Counted from the first letter of the stretch, positions 16,413-26,791 are shown. The stretch: 64,000 nt of DNA from Sinisalibacter aestuarii (GCF_027923545.1 NZ_BROH01000003.1:124001-188000), one strand, 5' to 3'. Numbers and translations: made by a program. The notes: generated from the sequence alone by a model not told the origin.

Positions 16413-17582
16413 ATGCTGATTGGGCAGGAGATCACCGTTCTGGGTGGCGGCATCGGCGGCTTTGCCGCGGCCACGGCGCTGGCCGCGCGCGGGGCGAAGG
16501 TGACGGTGCTGGAGCAGGCGCCGGAGATCGGCGAGGTGGGCGCGGGATTGCAGATCAGCCCCAATGGCGTGGCGGTGCTCGATGCGCTCGGCCTCGGCGC
16601 CACGGCGCGGGCGCGGTCGATGGCGAGCCGGGCGGTGGTGCTCGCCGATGGCCCCTCGGGCCGCGAGGTGGTGCGGATGGATCTGGCGGGGCTGCGCCCG
16701 GGCAAGGATTTTCTGCTGTTCCACCGCGCCGATCTGCTGGGCCTGCTGGAAGAGGCGGCGCGGGCGGCGGGCGTACAGGTCGAGACCGGGGCGCAGGTGA
16801 CCCGTGTCGATCTCGGCCCGCAATCGACGCTGATCGAGATCGAGGGGCAGGGCAGCCGCGAGGCGGGTTTTGTCGTCGGCGCGGACGGGCTGCATTCACT
16901 GTTGCGGGTGGCGCTGAACGGCGTGCGCAAACCCTTCTTCACCGGGCAGGTGGCCTGGCGTGCGCTGGTGCCCGCCGAGGGCGGCGAGCCGGTGGAGGCG
17001 CGGGTCTGGATGGGGCCGGGGCGCCACCTTGTGCATTATCCGCTGCGCGGCGGCTCGATCGTCAATATCGTCGCCGTCGAGGAGCGCGCGGCCTGGGCCG
17101 ACGAGGGCTGGCATCACCGCGACGATCCCGACAATCTGCGCACCGCCTTCGCGGGCTTTGCCCGGCCCGTGCGCGATCTGCTGGCGCGGGTCGACAAGGT
17201 GCATCTGTGGGGGCTTCACCGCCACCCGGTGGCCGATCAGTGGCACAAGGGCCGTGCGGCGATCCTCGGCGACGCGGCGCATCCGACGCTGCCCTTCATG
17301 GCACAGGGTGCGGTGATGGCGCTGGAAGATGCCTGGGTGCTGGCTGACGCGCTCGGGGTCGCCGGGATCGACGAAGGACCGGCGCTCTATCAGGCGCGGC
17401 GGCGTCACCGTGTGGTCAATGTCATCGAGGCGGCCAACGGCAATGCGCGCAACTACCATTACGCCAACCCGCTCCTGCGCGCTTTGGGGCATACGGCGCT
17501 GCGCCTGGCCAACCGCGCCGCGCCCGACCGGGTGCTTGGCCGGTTCGACTGGATCTACGACCACGACGTGACCCGGGCATGA
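16413..17582 (+). CDS. FAD-dependent aromatic-ring monooxygenase-like protein
   Basis: 389 residues from ATG 16413 (GGGGGA ahead). Group A flavoprotein hydroxylase landmarks: dinucleotide fold [11 protein letters not shown] near 11-21, [19 protein letters not shown], the D-G motif G-A-D-G-L-H-S, and the G-D motif [16 protein letters not shown] near 286. Relatives hydroxylate salicylate or 3-hydroxybenzoate with NAD(P)H and oxygen. The same fold also serves UbiH-like steps, but the L-P-F-M-A-Q-G-A segment favours the salicylate type. No ring-cleavage gene is nearby, so the substrate is open. Confidence 0.88.
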   Translation: MLIGQEITVLGGGIGGFAAATALAARGAKVTVLEQAPEIGEVGAGLQISPNGVAVLDALGLGATARARSMASRAVVLADGPSGREVVRMDLAGLRPGKDFLLFHRADLLGLLEEAARAAGVQVETGAQVTRVDLGPQSTLIEIEGQGSREAGFVVGADGLHSLLRVALNGVRKPFFTGQVAWRALVPAEGGEPVEARVWMGPGRHLVHYPLRGGSIVNIVAVEERAAWADEGWHHRDDPDNLRTAFAGFARPVRDLLARVDKVHLWGLHRHPVADQWHKGRAAILGDAAHPTLPFMAQGAVMALEDAWVLADALGVAGIDEGPALYQARRRHRVVNVIEAANGNARNYHYANPLLRALGHTALRLANRAAPDRVLGRFDWIYDHDVTRA

Positions 17583-17697
17583 ACGCGCGCCGTTTCTCAG
17601 GTTCTGGCTAGGCCCGCGCCATTCGCGCATTGAACCCGGCCGCGTTTTCCGACATTTTGCGGCCCAGCGAATTCCACCCCCAAGACATGGCGGACCT

Positions 17698-18435
17698 ATG
17701 ACCGAAACCACCCCCGACGCCCCGCAACCGACATATAAGCGCGTGATGCTGAAAATCTCGGGCGAGGCGCTGATGGGGCCGCAGGGCTACGGCCTGCATC
17801 CGCCCACAGTTCAGCGCATTGCCCGCGAGGTGCAGGCGGTGCACGATCTGGGCGTTGAGATCTGCATGGTGATCGGGGGCGGCAACATCTTCCGGGGGCT
17901 TGCGGGCTCGGCGCAGGGGATGGAACGCACCACCGCCGATTACATGGGGATGCTGGCGACCGTGATGAACGCGCTGGCGATGCAATCGGCGCTGGAGGGC
18001 CTGGGCGTGTTTACCCGGGTCATCACCGCGATCCGGATGGACGAGGTGGCAGAGCCCTATATTCGCCGCCGCGCGGTACGCCATCTTGAGAAGAAGCGGG
18101 TGGTGATCTTTGCCGCCGGCACCGGCAACCCCTATTTCACCACCGACACAGCCGCCACTTTGCGCGCTTCGGAAATGGCCTGCGAGGCGATCTTCAAGGG
18201 CACCAAGGTGGACGGGGTCTACGACAAGGACCCCAACAAGTTCGACGACGCCAAGCGCTACGAGACCGTCACCTATGACGAGGCGCTGGCCAAGCGGCTC
18301 GGGGTGATGGATGCCTCGGCCATCGCGCTGGCGCGCGACAATCACCTGCCGATCATCGTCTTCTCGCTCGACGAGCCGGGCGGCTTGCGCACCATTCTCG
18401 CGGGCGACGGCACCTATACCACCGTGAAGGGCTGA
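17698..18435 (+). CDS. pyrH: UMP kinase
   Basis: 245 residues of the amino-acid-kinase fold. K-I-S-G-E-A-L-M-G near 19 binds [13 protein letters not shown] near 58 binds UMP, and [13 protein letters not shown] is the acceptor loop. It phosphorylates UMP to UDP for RNA, DNA and cell-wall sugar nucleotides and in bacteria is regulated by GTP and UTP. It heads the conserved run pyrH-frr-uppS-cdsA-dxr-rseP-bamA. A degenerate copy of the CACATTT/CGCCCCA motif lies about 40 bases before its start. Confidence 0.98.
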   Translation: MTETTPDAPQPTYKRVMLKISGEALMGPQGYGLHPPTVQRIAREVQAVHDLGVEICMVIGGGNIFRGLAGSAQGMERTTADYMGMLATVMNALAMQSALEGLGVFTRVITAIRMDEVAEPYIRRRAVRHLEKKRVVIFAAGTGNPYFTTDTAATLRASEMACEAIFKGTKVDGVYDKDPNKFDDAKRYETVTYDEALAKRLGVMDASAIALARDNHLPIIVFSLDEPGGLRTILAGDGTYTTVKG

Positions 18436-18579
18436 TCCGCGGCGGGCAGGGGGCGGCGCGCGCAAATCCGCCGCGCGCCGGGAAAACACCCGCTCCGCAC
18501 CCGCCGAGGCTATACATTCGAACTGCATTGACGCTATACCTCGCGCGGAACACGCGAGCGGCAACAGAAGGGCAAACCC

Positions 18580-19143
18580 ATGTCGACCGAAGAGTTTGAA
18601 CTGGATCTCGACGATCTTGAGCGCCGGATGAAAGGTGCGCTCGATGCGCTGAAATACGAATTTCAGGGCCTGCGCACCGGTCGGGCCTCGGCCTCGATGG
18701 TCGAGCCGATCTCGGTCGATGCCTATGGCGCGATCACGCCGATCAACCAGGTCGGCACCGTGAACGTGCCCGAGCCGCGCCTCGTCACCATCAATGTGTG
18801 GGACAAGTCGCTGGTCCAGAAGGTTGAAAAGGCGATCATGGAATCGGGTCTCGGGATCAATCCGCAGACCAATGGCACGATCATCATGCTGCCGATCCCC
18901 GAGCTCAACGAAGAGCGCCGGCGCGAGCTGACCAAGGTCGCCGCGCAATATGCCGAGCAGGCCCGCGTGGCGGTGCGCAACGTGCGCCATCACGGCATGG
19001 ACCAGCTCAAGCGCGGCAAGGAAGGGATGTCGGACGACGACCACAAGTTCTGGCAGGATTCGATCCAGGAACTGACCGACACCTATGTCGGCCATGTCGA
19101 CAAGATGCTGGAACACAAACAGGAAGAAATCATGCAGGTCTGA
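18580..19143 (+). CDS. frr: Ribosome recycling factor
   Basis: 187 residues, the standard length. The helical domain holds [11 protein letters not shown] near 30-40 and the C-terminal [18 protein letters not shown]. With EF-G it splits post-termination ribosomes. The 144 bases between pyrH and frr include an imperfect GC hairpin (about 18455-18480) and two GCTATAC blocks that could be part of a promoter; I would not call either firmly. Confidence 0.98.
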   Translation: MSTEEFELDLDDLERRMKGALDALKYEFQGLRTGRASASMVEPISVDAYGAITPINQVGTVNVPEPRLVTINVWDKSLVQKVEKAIMESGLGINPQTNGTIIMLPIPELNEERRRELTKVAAQYAEQARVAVRNVRHHGMDQLKRGKEGMSDDDHKFWQDSIQELTDTYVGHVDKMLEHKQEEIMQV

Positions 19144-19178
19144 CGCGGCTACGCGTCGGGACACGGCAGGAGAGACAT

Positions 19179-19955
19179 GTGATCAAAGGTATCGGCAGCA
19201 AGGGCAAGGCAAAGGCGCGCGGCAAGGCCGTGGCGGCGGAGCCTCTCGCGGCAGGTCCGCGCCACGTTGCAATCATCATGGACGGCAATGGCCGCTGGGC
19301 CCAGCAGCGTGGCCGCCCACGGCTGTTCGGCCACCATGCCGGCGCCAAGCGGGTGCGCGAGATCGTCGAGGCCTGCCCCGATCTCGGGGTGAAATACGTC
19401 ACCATCTTCGCCTTCTCGACCGAGAACTGGAAGCGCACCCAGACCGAGGTGGCGGGGCTGATGAGCCTGTTCCGCCGCTATATCCAGAAAGAAGCGCGCG
19501 ACATGAAGGAAGAGGGCGTGCGCGTCCGCTTCATCGGCGACCGCGTGAAGCTCGACAAGGCGCTGGTCAAGCTGATGGACGAGCTTGAGGAATTCACCTC
19601 CGAATGCGACCGGGTGAACCTGACCATCGCCATCAATTACGGCGGGCGCGACGAGGTGGCCCGCGCCACCAAGCGGCTGGCCGAAGACGTGGCGGCGGGC
19701 AAGCTCGACCCCGAGAGCATCGACGAGGAAACCCTGCCGAAATACCTCGATACCTGCCTGCTGCCGGACCCCGACCTGGTGATCCGCACCTCGGGCGAGG
19801 CACGGATTTCCAACTTCCTGCTCTGGCAATCGGCCTATGCGGAATACGAGTTCATCGAGACGCTCTGGCCCGATTTCACCGCCGAGATCTTTGCCGGGAT
19901 CGTGTCCAGCTACGCCGGGCGCGACCGCCGCTTCGGCGGGGTGAAGAATGGCTGA
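19179..19955 (+). CDS. uppS: Isoprenyl (undecaprenyl) diphosphate synthase
   Basis: 258 residues from a GTG at 19179, with CAGGAGAG ahead; the ATG two bases earlier is followed at once by a stop in its frame. The cis-prenyltransferase signature I-I-M-D-G-N-G-R-W-A (catalytic D35) and the late V-I-R-T-S-G-E-A-R-I-S-N-F-L-L-W-Q are intact. It makes the C55 carrier lipid for peptidoglycan and lipopolysaccharide. The last eight bases overlap cdsA. Confidence 0.97.
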   Translation: MIKGIGSKGKAKARGKAVAAEPLAAGPRHVAIIMDGNGRWAQQRGRPRLFGHHAGAKRVREIVEACPDLGVKYVTIFAFSTENWKRTQTEVAGLMSLFRRYIQKEARDMKEEGVRVRFIGDRVKLDKALVKLMDELEEFTSECDRVNLTIAINYGGRDEVARATKRLAEDVAAGKLDPESIDEETLPKYLDTCLLPDPDLVIRTSGEARISNFLLWQSAYAEYEFIETLWPDFTAEIFAGIVSSYAGRDRRFGGVKNG

Positions 19956-20808
19956 CACCCCTTCCGCCTGGTCGGATCTGTCCACCCGTGTGATGTCTGC
20001 CGTGGCGATGGTGGCCGTCGTCGCGCTGGCGCTGGCGGCGGGTGGCGTGGTGTGGAGCCTGTTCGCCCTGCTCGTCACCTTCGTGATGTTCTGGGAGCTG
20101 GCGGCTTTGTGCCGGCCGGGAATCGGCGGCGTTCGCCGGATCGCGCTGGCGCTGTCGCCTGTGCTTCTGCCGCTGGCGCTGGCCGTGGCGCTCTGGGGCG
20201 GCCTTGGCGTGCCGCCTCCGGGCGAGGGGGCGATGCTGGCCGATGCGCTTGCCGGGCGTCTCGGCGCCGGGCTCGCCATCGGGCTCGCCCTGCCGCTCCT
20301 CGCCGGGGCCGTGCTTCTGAATGGCGGGCGGCTGATCTGGGCGGGCTATGGGCTGATGGTGCTGATCGGCGCGCTCTACCTCGTCTTCGCCTATCTGGAA
20401 TTCGACGTGATCGGCGTTGTCGTTCTGGTGGTGATCGTGGCGATCTCCGACATTCTCGGTTATTTCGCGGGCCGCCTGATCGGCGGGCCGAAATTCTGGC
20501 CGCGTGTGAGCCCGAAGAAAACATGGTCGGGCACGGTGGCGGGCTGGGTCGGGGCGGCGCTGTTCGGCTGGTTCGTGCTGGGTCAGCAGGGCACACCGCT
20601 TGCCGGGGCCGCCGCCGCTGTCGGCCTCGCCTTTGCCGGGCAGATGGGCGACATCGCCGAAAGCGCGATGAAGCGCCGGGTCGGGGTGAAGGACAGTTCT
20701 GCCCTCATCCCCGGCCATGGCGGCTTTCTCGACCGGCTCGACGCTCTGGTCGCTGCCTCGGCGCTGGCCGGCATCCTTACCTTTGCCTATGTAATCTGGA
20801 CGTCATGA
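19948..20808 (+). CDS. cdsA: Phosphatidate cytidylyltransferase
   Basis: 286 residues with about seven to eight membrane helices. The C-terminal signature S-P-K-K-T-W-S-G, then G-Q-M-G-D-I-A-E-S-A-M-K-R-R-V-G-V-K-D-S and I-P-G-H-G-G-F-L-D-R-L-D is diagnostic. It converts phosphatidic acid and CTP to CDP-diacylglycerol, the branch point of phospholipid synthesis. It overlaps uppS and its TGA overlaps the dxr ATG (ATGA). Confidence 0.97.
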   Translation: MADTPSAWSDLSTRVMSAVAMVAVVALALAAGGVVWSLFALLVTFVMFWELAALCRPGIGGVRRIALALSPVLLPLALAVALWGGLGVPPPGEGAMLADALAGRLGAGLAIGLALPLLAGAVLLNGGRLIWAGYGLMVLIGALYLVFAYLEFDVIGVVVLVVIVAISDILGYFAGRLIGGPKFWPRVSPKKTWSGTVAGWVGAALFGWFVLGQQGTPLAGAAAAVGLAFAGQMGDIAESAMKRRVGVKDSSALIPGHGGFLDRLDALVAASALAGILTFAYVIWTS

Positions 20809-21986
20809 CCCGCCGCATCTCCATATTCGGCTCGACCGGCTCCATCGGCCTGTCCACCATCGACCTGATCGCCCGTGACCCGGAGGCTTTCGAGGTCGTG
20901 GCGCTGACGGGCGGGCATAACATCGCCCGGCTCGCCGAACAGGCCCGTGCCCTGAAGGCGCAGGTGGCGGTGACGGCGCATGAGGAAAACCTGCCCGAGT
21001 TGCGCGACGCGCTCGCGGGCACCGGCATCGAGGCCGCCGCCGGCGAAGCCGCCATCGAAGAGGCCGCGCGCCGCCCCGCCGATTGGGTGATGTCGGCCAT
21101 CGTCGGCGCCGCCGGCCTGCCGCCGGGCCTCGCCGCGCTGGAAGAGGGCGCGACTCTGGCGCTCGCCAACAAGGAAAGCCTCGTCACCGCCGGGCCGCTG
21201 GTGCTGGCCACCGTCGAGGCCAACAAGGCCAAAGGTGCGCGCCTTTTGCCGGTGGACAGCGAGCATTCGGCGGTATTCCAGGGCCTGGTGGGCGAAGAGA
21301 TGGACGCGGTTGAGCGGATCATCATCACCGCCTCGGGCGGCGCCTTTCGCGACTGGCCGATCGAAAAGCTGGCGGACGCGACGCTGGAACAGGCATCGAG
21401 CCACCCGAACTGGGATATGGGCCAGCGGATCACCATCGATTCGGCGTCGATGTTCAATAAGGCGCTGGAACTGATTGAAACCAAGGAATATTTCGGCGTC
21501 TCACCCGACAGGATCGAGGTGCTGGTGCATCCGCAATCGCTGGTGCATGCGCTGGTGGGCTTCAATGACGGGGCGCTGATGGCCCATGTCGGCCCCGCCG
21601 ATATGCGCCATGCCATCGGCTATGCGCTGAACTGGCCCGACCGCAAGGCGCTGCCCGTCGAGCGGCTCGATCTTGCCGCCATCGGCCAGCTCGAATTTCG
21701 CGCCCCCGACGAGCGGCGCTGGCCGGCGCTGAGGCTGGCGCGCGAGGTGATGGCAGAGGGCGGGCTTTCGGGCGCGGTGTTCAATGCCGCCAAGGAAGCG
21801 GCGCTCGACGGGTTCATCGCGGGCCGGATCAACTTCGTGCGGATGTCGGAGCTGGTGGAAGAGGTGCTCACGAAATTGTCGGGCGATTCCAGCCTTATTC
21901 ATGCCGATATTACCCTTGATAACGTGCGCGCGGCCGACCAGATGGCCCGCAAGACCGCGAAAGACATGATTGAAGCCGGGGCCTGA
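20805..21986 (+). CDS. dxr: 1-deoxy-D-xylulose 5-phosphate reductoisomerase
   Basis: 393 residues from ATG 20805, overlapping the cdsA stop; an upstream in-frame extension runs through cdsA and is not real. NADPH-binding G-S-T-G-S-I-G at about 9-15, then A-N-K-E-S-L-V near 125, D-S-E-H-S-A-V-F-Q near 150 with metal ligands D-S-E, and S-G-G-A-F-R-D next to it. It makes methylerythritol phosphate, the first committed step of isoprenoid synthesis, supplying uppS in the same operon. Confidence 0.97.
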   Translation: MTRRISIFGSTGSIGLSTIDLIARDPEAFEVVALTGGHNIARLAEQARALKAQVAVTAHEENLPELRDALAGTGIEAAAGEAAIEEAARRPADWVMSAIVGAAGLPPGLAALEEGATLALANKESLVTAGPLVLATVEANKAKGARLLPVDSEHSAVFQGLVGEEMDAVERIIITASGGAFRDWPIEKLADATLEQASSHPNWDMGQRITIDSASMFNKALELIETKEYFGVSPDRIEVLVHPQSLVHALVGFNDGALMAHVGPADMRHAIGYALNWPDRKALPVERLDLAAIGQLEFRAPDERRWPALRLAREVMAEGGLSGAVFNAAKEAALDGFIAGRINFVRMSELVEEVLTKLSGDSSLIHADITLDNVRAADQMARKTAKDMIEAGA

Positions 21987-22007
21987 GCCCGGACGAAGGA
22001 GCAGTTG

Positions 22008-23348
22008 ATGGACCTGGGCAGCCTGATCCCGTCATTCGGAAACCTGACGCTGACGCTGATTGCGTTTCTGCTGGCGCTGATTCCCATCGTGTTCATCCAC
22101 GAGCTTGGGCATTACCTCGTCGGCCGCTGGTCGGGGATCAAGGCGGATGTGTTCTCGATCGGCGCCGGGCCGGTGCTGGTGAGCCGGATGGACAAGCGCG
22201 GTACGCGCTGGCAGATCGCCGCGCTGCCGGTGGGCGGCTATGTGCGCTTTCACGGCGATGCCAATGCCGCCTCCGGCTCGGCTGATACCGGAGCGTTGTC
22301 GCAGATGGATGCCGCCGAGCGCCGCTCGACCCTCCACGGCGCGCCGCTCTGGGCGCGGGCGGCCACCGTTGCTGCCGGACCGATCACCAATTTCATCTTC
22401 TCGGCGGTGATTTTCGCCGCGATCGCGCTCTATTCCGGCGTGGCCAGCGATCCGCTCACGGTGGCGGAACTGAAGCCGGTGGCCGGTGTCGAGGGCACGC
22501 TGGAGCCGGGCGACGAGATCGTCGCCATCGACGGCCAGGCGATCCCGCCGCTGGCCGAATTCGGCGATTTCGTCGCCGGATTGCCGAATGAAAGCCCGCT
22601 CGACTGGACGGTGCGCCGGGGTGGTGCCGAGATCACCCTGCAGGCACTGCATCCGCAGCCGCCCATCGTCGACAGCGTGATGCCGCAATCGGCGGCCTTC
22701 GATGCCGGGCTTGAGCCGGGCGATCTGATCGAGACGGTGAACGGCACCCCGATCGCGACCTTCACCGATCTGCAGGCGATTGTCGAAGCCGGAGGGGGGG
22801 CACCGCTGACGCTGGGGGTCAACCGCGGCGGCGCGGCGCTGGACATCACCCTGACACCGCTGCCCCGGGATCTGCCCACCGCCGATGGCGGCTACGAAAC
22901 CCGCTGGCTGATCGGCATCGGCGGCGGTCTCGTCTTCGAGCCGGCGACCGAGAATCCGGGCCTCTGGGCCTCGGCGAAGGGCGGGGTGGATACCGTCGCC
23001 TATATCATCGAGGCGTCGATTTCCGGCATCTGGCACATGGTGACCGGCGCGATTTCGAGCTGCAATCTGCGCGGGGTGATCACCATCGCCGAAACCTCCG
23101 GCGAAGCGGCGAGCCAGGGCTCGGCCAGCTTTCTGTGGTTCGTGGCGGTTCTGTCCACGGCGGTGGGGCTGCTCAACCTGTTCCCGATCCCGGTGCTCGA
23201 TGGGGGCCATCTGATGTTTCACGCCTGGGAAGCGGTGACCGGCCGCGCGCCCTCCGACAAGGCTCTGAATTTCCTCACGATGATCGGGCTGGCGCTGGTG
23301 CTGGGCATCATGGTGCTGGGCCTCGCCAACGATCTGCTCTGCCCGTAA
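22008..23348 (+). CDS. rseP: RIP metalloprotease RseP (site-2 protease)
   Basis: 446 residues from ATG 22008, which has GAAGGAG eight bases ahead; the TTG just before it is in frame but less likely. Zinc motif H31-E-L-G-H35 in the first helix, two PDZ domains (about 120-280), and the third-ligand segment N-L-F-P-I-P-V-L-D-G-G-H near the end. It cleaves anti-sigma factors and leftover signal peptides inside the inner membrane. It lies between dxr and bamA as usual, though 120 bases and a small gene separate it from bamA. Confidence 0.96.
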   Translation: MDLGSLIPSFGNLTLTLIAFLLALIPIVFIHELGHYLVGRWSGIKADVFSIGAGPVLVSRMDKRGTRWQIAALPVGGYVRFHGDANAASGSADTGALSQMDAAERRSTLHGAPLWARAATVAAGPITNFIFSAVIFAAIALYSGVASDPLTVAELKPVAGVEGTLEPGDEIVAIDGQAIPPLAEFGDFVAGLPNESPLDWTVRRGGAEITLQALHPQPPIVDSVMPQSAAFDAGLEPGDLIETVNGTPIATFTDLQAIVEAGGGAPLTLGVNRGGAALDITLTPLPRDLPTADGGYETRWLIGIGGGLVFEPATENPGLWASAKGGVDTVAYIIEASISGIWHMVTGAISSCNLRGVITIAETSGEAASQGSASFLWFVAVLSTAVGLLNLFPIPVLDGGHLMFHAWEAVTGRAPSDKALNFLTMIGLALVLGIMVLGLANDLLCP

Positions 23349-23471
23349 CATAGGCTGCAGGCTACCGCGCCGGGGCGCCATCAAAATGCCCCATTACGGC
23401 AACCCTGCCGCCATATTCGATTCCTAGATATGTGTTGAACGGCTTTCGTCCATCCAAGAGCAGAGGTCGAC

Positions 23472-23603
23472 ATGGAACAGATCGAACACAGCTATCGCGG
23501 GCTTTCGCTCCTGATGAATCTGAACTGGGATCGCCTGCTCTATGGCGCGACCATCGCCTTTGCGCTCGCGGCGGGCGCCTATGTCGGGACATTGCTCAAC
23601 TGA
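23472..23603 (+). CDS. Small membrane protein, 43 residues
   Basis: A 43-codon frame: M-E-Q-I-E-H-S-Y-R-G-L-S-L-L-M-N-L-N-W-D-R-L, then L-Y-G-A-T-I-A-F-A-L-A-A-G-A-Y-V-G-T-L-L-N. The first half is polar with an N-W-D-R-L motif, the second a single membrane helix. AGAGG lies eight bases before the ATG. A strong hairpin follows 56 bases later, so it is a complete small unit between rseP and bamA. I do not know a function for it. Confidence 0.7.
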   Translation: MEQIEHSYRGLSLLMNLNWDRLLYGATIAFALAAGAYVGTLLN

Positions 23604-23658
23604 GCCCCGCCACGGCCCGGTGCGACGGGCCTGTGAACAGCATCGGATTGGCACCTAT

Positions 23659-23694
23659 GGGCGCGGGGCAACACCCCCGCGCCCAATGCTTTTC
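23659..23694 (+). terminator. Strong hairpin terminator before bamA
   Basis: The arms GGGCGCGGGG (23659-23668) and CCCCGCGCCC (23675-23684) are perfectly complementary around CAACAC, followed by AATGCTTTTCACGTTTT. It separates the small gene from bamA, so bamA probably has its own start of transcription. Confidence 0.8.
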
Positions 23695-23765
23695 ACGTTT
23701 TGACTCTTGGAGTTATTCCCGGTATCGACACAAGGGACTGGGATGCTTGCGCGGGTGATAACTAG

Positions 23766-26102
23766 ATGACGTATAAAGAGCAGCACGTCGCGGCCAAACT
23801 AAGGTTGCAGTCCACCACCTTCCTCAAGCCGGCCATCGTGGCGGCTTTTATGGGGATTTCAACCACTTCGGCGCTTTTGCCGACAGTGGCGGCGGCGCAG
23901 ACCTATTCGTTCACCGCCGTGCAGATCGAAGGGCTCGACGCGATCGAGGCCGACACGGTGATGACCTATCTCGGATTCGGCCGTGGCGAACCGGTGAGCG
24001 CGGCGGAACTGAACGACGCCTATAAGCGCCTCGTGGCCTCGGGCCTGTTCGACACCGTGACCGTCGATCCGCGTGGCTCGACGCTGGTGGTCAAGGTCGC
24101 CGAATTCCCGTTGATCAACCGCATCAACATCGAGGGCAACAAGGCCCTGAAGGACGATCAGCTTCTCGCGCTGCTGCAATCGCAACCGCGCTATGTGTTC
24201 AACCCGGCGACCGCCGAGCAGGACGCCGAGACCATCGCCCAGGCCTATGCCGACAAGGGCCGGATCGCCGCCCAGGTGGAGCCCGTCATCATTCGCCGGG
24301 CGCAGAACCGCGTCGACCTCGTCTTCGAGGTGGTCGAGGGCAAGAACACCGAGATCGAGCGCATCACCTTCACCGGCAACCGCGCCTTCTCCGATGCCCG
24401 CCTGCGCCGGGTCATCGGCTCGAAACAGGCCGGCATCCTTCGCTTCTTCGTCAGCGCCGATACGTTCGATCCGGGCCGTGTCGAGTTCGACAAACAGCTT
24501 CTCGCCGATTTCTACGCCTCGCGCGGCTATGTCGATTTCGACGCCGTGGCGGTGACCTCGGAAGTCGCGCCGCAGGAAGACGGCTATTTCGTCACCTACG
24601 AGATTCGCGAGGGCCAGCAATTCTCCTTCGGCGCGATCAGCACCGCGACCGAGGTCGAGGGCATCGACCCGGCGGCCTTCGAGGGGCTGGCGCGCATCCG
24701 CGAAGGGGCGACCTACAACCCCGCCGTGGTCGACCGCGCCACCGCGCGGATGGAGAAGCAGCTCCAGCAGGACGGCTATGGCTTCGTCCGCGTCGATCCG
24801 CGCATCACCCGCAACGAGCGCGACGGCACGCTCGATATCGCCTTCACCATCGTGCGCGGTCCGCGCATCGTGGTCGAACGGATCGACATCGAGGGCAACG
24901 AAACCACGCTCGACCGCGTGGTGCGCCAGCAATTCACCACCGTCGAGGGCGATCCGTTCAACCCGCGCGCCATCCGCGCCGCGGCGGAGCGCATCCGCGC
25001 GCTCGGCTATTTCGCCAATGTCGATGTGCAGGCGCGCGAGGGATCGTCCAGCGACAGCGTGATCGTCGATGTGAACGTGGAAGAGCAGGGCACGGGCGCC
25101 TTCTCCTTCGGCGCGACCTATGCGCTGGGGCAGGGCTTCGGCTTCATGCTCGCCTTCTCCGAGACCAACTTCCTCGGCCGGGGCCAGTATCTGAACCTCG
25201 AATTCTCCGGCGGGCTCGACAACCGCAACTATGCCGTCTCCTTCGCCGAGCCGAACCTGTTCGGCCGCGATCTGCGCCTCGGCTTCTCGGGCTTCTACAA
25301 CCAGACCACCTGGCAGGAAGGGCTGTTCGACAGCCGCCAGTTCGCGGTTGAGCCGAGCCTCGAATTCCCGCTGTCGGAAACCGGGCGCCTGCGGGTGTTG
25401 GGCGGCGTCGAGGGCGCGGAAGTGATGAACTATGTCGGCAACTCGCCGACGATGCTGGCCGAGCAGGCGCGCGGCTTCCAGTATGGTGGATATGCCGGCG
25501 CGAAATACAGCTTCGACACCCGCCGCAACGGCCTTGGGAATCCGACGAATTTCTACGGCGAAGTCGCCGGCACGGTGGGCGGCCTCGGGGCCGACAGCCA
25601 ATATGCCAAGGCGACGGCGCTGGCCAACGTGACCACCACCGCGATCAACGATTCGATCACCCTTTCGGCCACGGTCGAAGGCGGGATGATCCGGACGATG
25701 TCGGGGGCGGGCACCCGGGTGACCGACCGCTTCATGATGTCGCCCGACGATGTGCTGGGCTTCGGCTCCTACGGCATGGGTCCGCGCGATCTGGCGGCGG
25801 CCGATGACGATGCGCTTGGCGGCAATTACTACGGCGCGGCGCGGCTGGAAGCGCGCTTCCCGATCGGGTTGCCGGAGGAATACAACATCACCGGCGGCGT
25901 GTTCGTGCATGCGGGCTCGGTCTGGGGGCTCGACAATTCGCCGGGCGTGGATGACGATCTGTATATCCGCGCCTCGGGCGGTGCCGCGCTGTACTGGGAA
26001 ACGCCCATCGGACCGCTGCGCTTCTCCTATGCCTATCCGTTCATGAAAGAAGCCTACGACGTGGAGCAGCGCTTCGGCGTATCCATCTCGACGGGCTTCT
26101 GA
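23766..26102 (+). CDS. bamA: Outer membrane protein assembly factor BamA
   Basis: 778 residues. A signal region up to about 44 (T-V-A-A-A-Q), five POTRA repeats (about 47-425, e.g. V-Q-I-E-G-L-D and I-N-I-E-G-N-K-A-L), and an Omp85 barrel. Lid-loop 6 region carries the R-G-F-like motif A-R-G-F-Q-Y. The closing strand F-G-V-S-I-S-T-G-F ends in phenylalanine as expected. It inserts beta-barrel proteins into the outer membrane. A 13-base gap joins it to the OmpH-like gene, so they are one operon. Confidence 0.97.
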   Translation: MTYKEQHVAAKLRLQSTTFLKPAIVAAFMGISTTSALLPTVAAAQTYSFTAVQIEGLDAIEADTVMTYLGFGRGEPVSAAELNDAYKRLVASGLFDTVTVDPRGSTLVVKVAEFPLINRINIEGNKALKDDQLLALLQSQPRYVFNPATAEQDAETIAQAYADKGRIAAQVEPVIIRRAQNRVDLVFEVVEGKNTEIERITFTGNRAFSDARLRRVIGSKQAGILRFFVSADTFDPGRVEFDKQLLADFYASRGYVDFDAVAVTSEVAPQEDGYFVTYEIREGQQFSFGAISTATEVEGIDPAAFEGLARIREGATYNPAVVDRATARMEKQLQQDGYGFVRVDPRITRNERDGTLDIAFTIVRGPRIVVERIDIEGNETTLDRVVRQQFTTVEGDPFNPRAIRAAAERIRALGYFANVDVQAREGSSSDSVIVDVNVEEQGTGAFSFGATYALGQGFGFMLAFSETNFLGRGQYLNLEFSGGLDNRNYAVSFAEPNLFGRDLRLGFSGFYNQTTWQEGLFDSRQFAVEPSLEFPLSETGRLRVLGGVEGAEVMNYVGNSPTMLAEQARGFQYGGYAGAKYSFDTRRNGLGNPTNFYGEVAGTVGGLGADSQYAKATALANVTTTAINDSITLSATVEGGMIRTMSGAGTRVTDRFMMSPDDVLGFGSYGMGPRDLAAADDDALGGNYYGAARLEARFPIGLPEEYNITGGVFVHAGSVWGLDNSPGVDDDLYIRASGGAALYWETPIGPLRFSYAYPFMKEAYDVEQRFGVSISTGF

Positions 26103-26115
26103 GCGGGGCGCCATC

Positions 26116-26754
26116 ATGGGCGTCGCACGGAGCAAATTTCTTGCGATTGCAATGCTTTGCGCGGCGATCTTCGTGGTTGCCGCGCCCGGTATGGCGCGGG
26201 CGCAGGAGTTGGGCCGCATCGTTTCGCCGATCCTCACCATCGACCGCGACAGGCTGTTTTCCGGCACGCTTTTCGGCCAGCGGGTGAACCGCGAGCTGGA
26301 GGCGGAATCGAACGCAATGGCGGCAGAGACCCGCGCCATCGAAGCGGCGCTGGAAGACGAGGAACAGCAGCTCACCGAGCAGCGCCCGACGCTTTCAACC
26401 GAAGAATTTCGCAGTCTTGCCAATGCCTTCGATGAGAAGGTTCAATCGCTTCGGGCGCAACGCGAACAGGCTGAGTCGGGCTTGCGCGACCGCATCGAGG
26501 CGGCGCAGGCGGAGTTCTTCGACGAAATCGGCCCGATCCTCGGCGCGATGGTGCGTGCCCGTGGCGCGGTGATGATCCTCGACCGCCGCGCAATCCTGCT
26601 GGCCGCCACCGATATCGACATCACCGACGAGGCGATTGCCCAGATCGACGCGGTTCTGGGCGAGGGCACCCCGATCGGCAATGATGGCCCCGGCGAGACC
26701 GAGGCCCCCGCACCTGACGGGAACGAGACACCCCAGGACACCGACGCGCAGTGA
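26116..26754 (+). CDS. Skp/OmpH-family periplasmic chaperone
   Basis: 212 residues with a signal peptide cleaved after about A28 (M-A-R-A-Q-E). The body ([10 protein letters not shown] near 40, then a long charged coiled coil about 60-130) is the OmpH/Skp hairpin that holds unfolded outer-membrane proteins on their way to BamA. The tail is acidic and proline-rich (E-T-E-A-P-A-P-D-G). It lies between bamA and fabZ, the usual place. Confidence 0.92.
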   Translation: MGVARSKFLAIAMLCAAIFVVAAPGMARAQELGRIVSPILTIDRDRLFSGTLFGQRVNRELEAESNAMAAETRAIEAALEDEEQQLTEQRPTLSTEEFRSLANAFDEKVQSLRAQREQAESGLRDRIEAAQAEFFDEIGPILGAMVRARGAVMILDRRAILLAATDIDITDEAIAQIDAVLGEGTPIGNDGPGETEAPAPDGNETPQDTDAQ

Positions 26755-26791
26755 AGCCGCGCCTGCAGACCACGACGAGGAGACATCCCGG

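Noticed and set aside
23859-26423. An 854-codon open frame on the minus strand
   Set aside because: Antisense to bamA and the OmpH-like gene; composition is arginine, histidine and glycine rich without domains.
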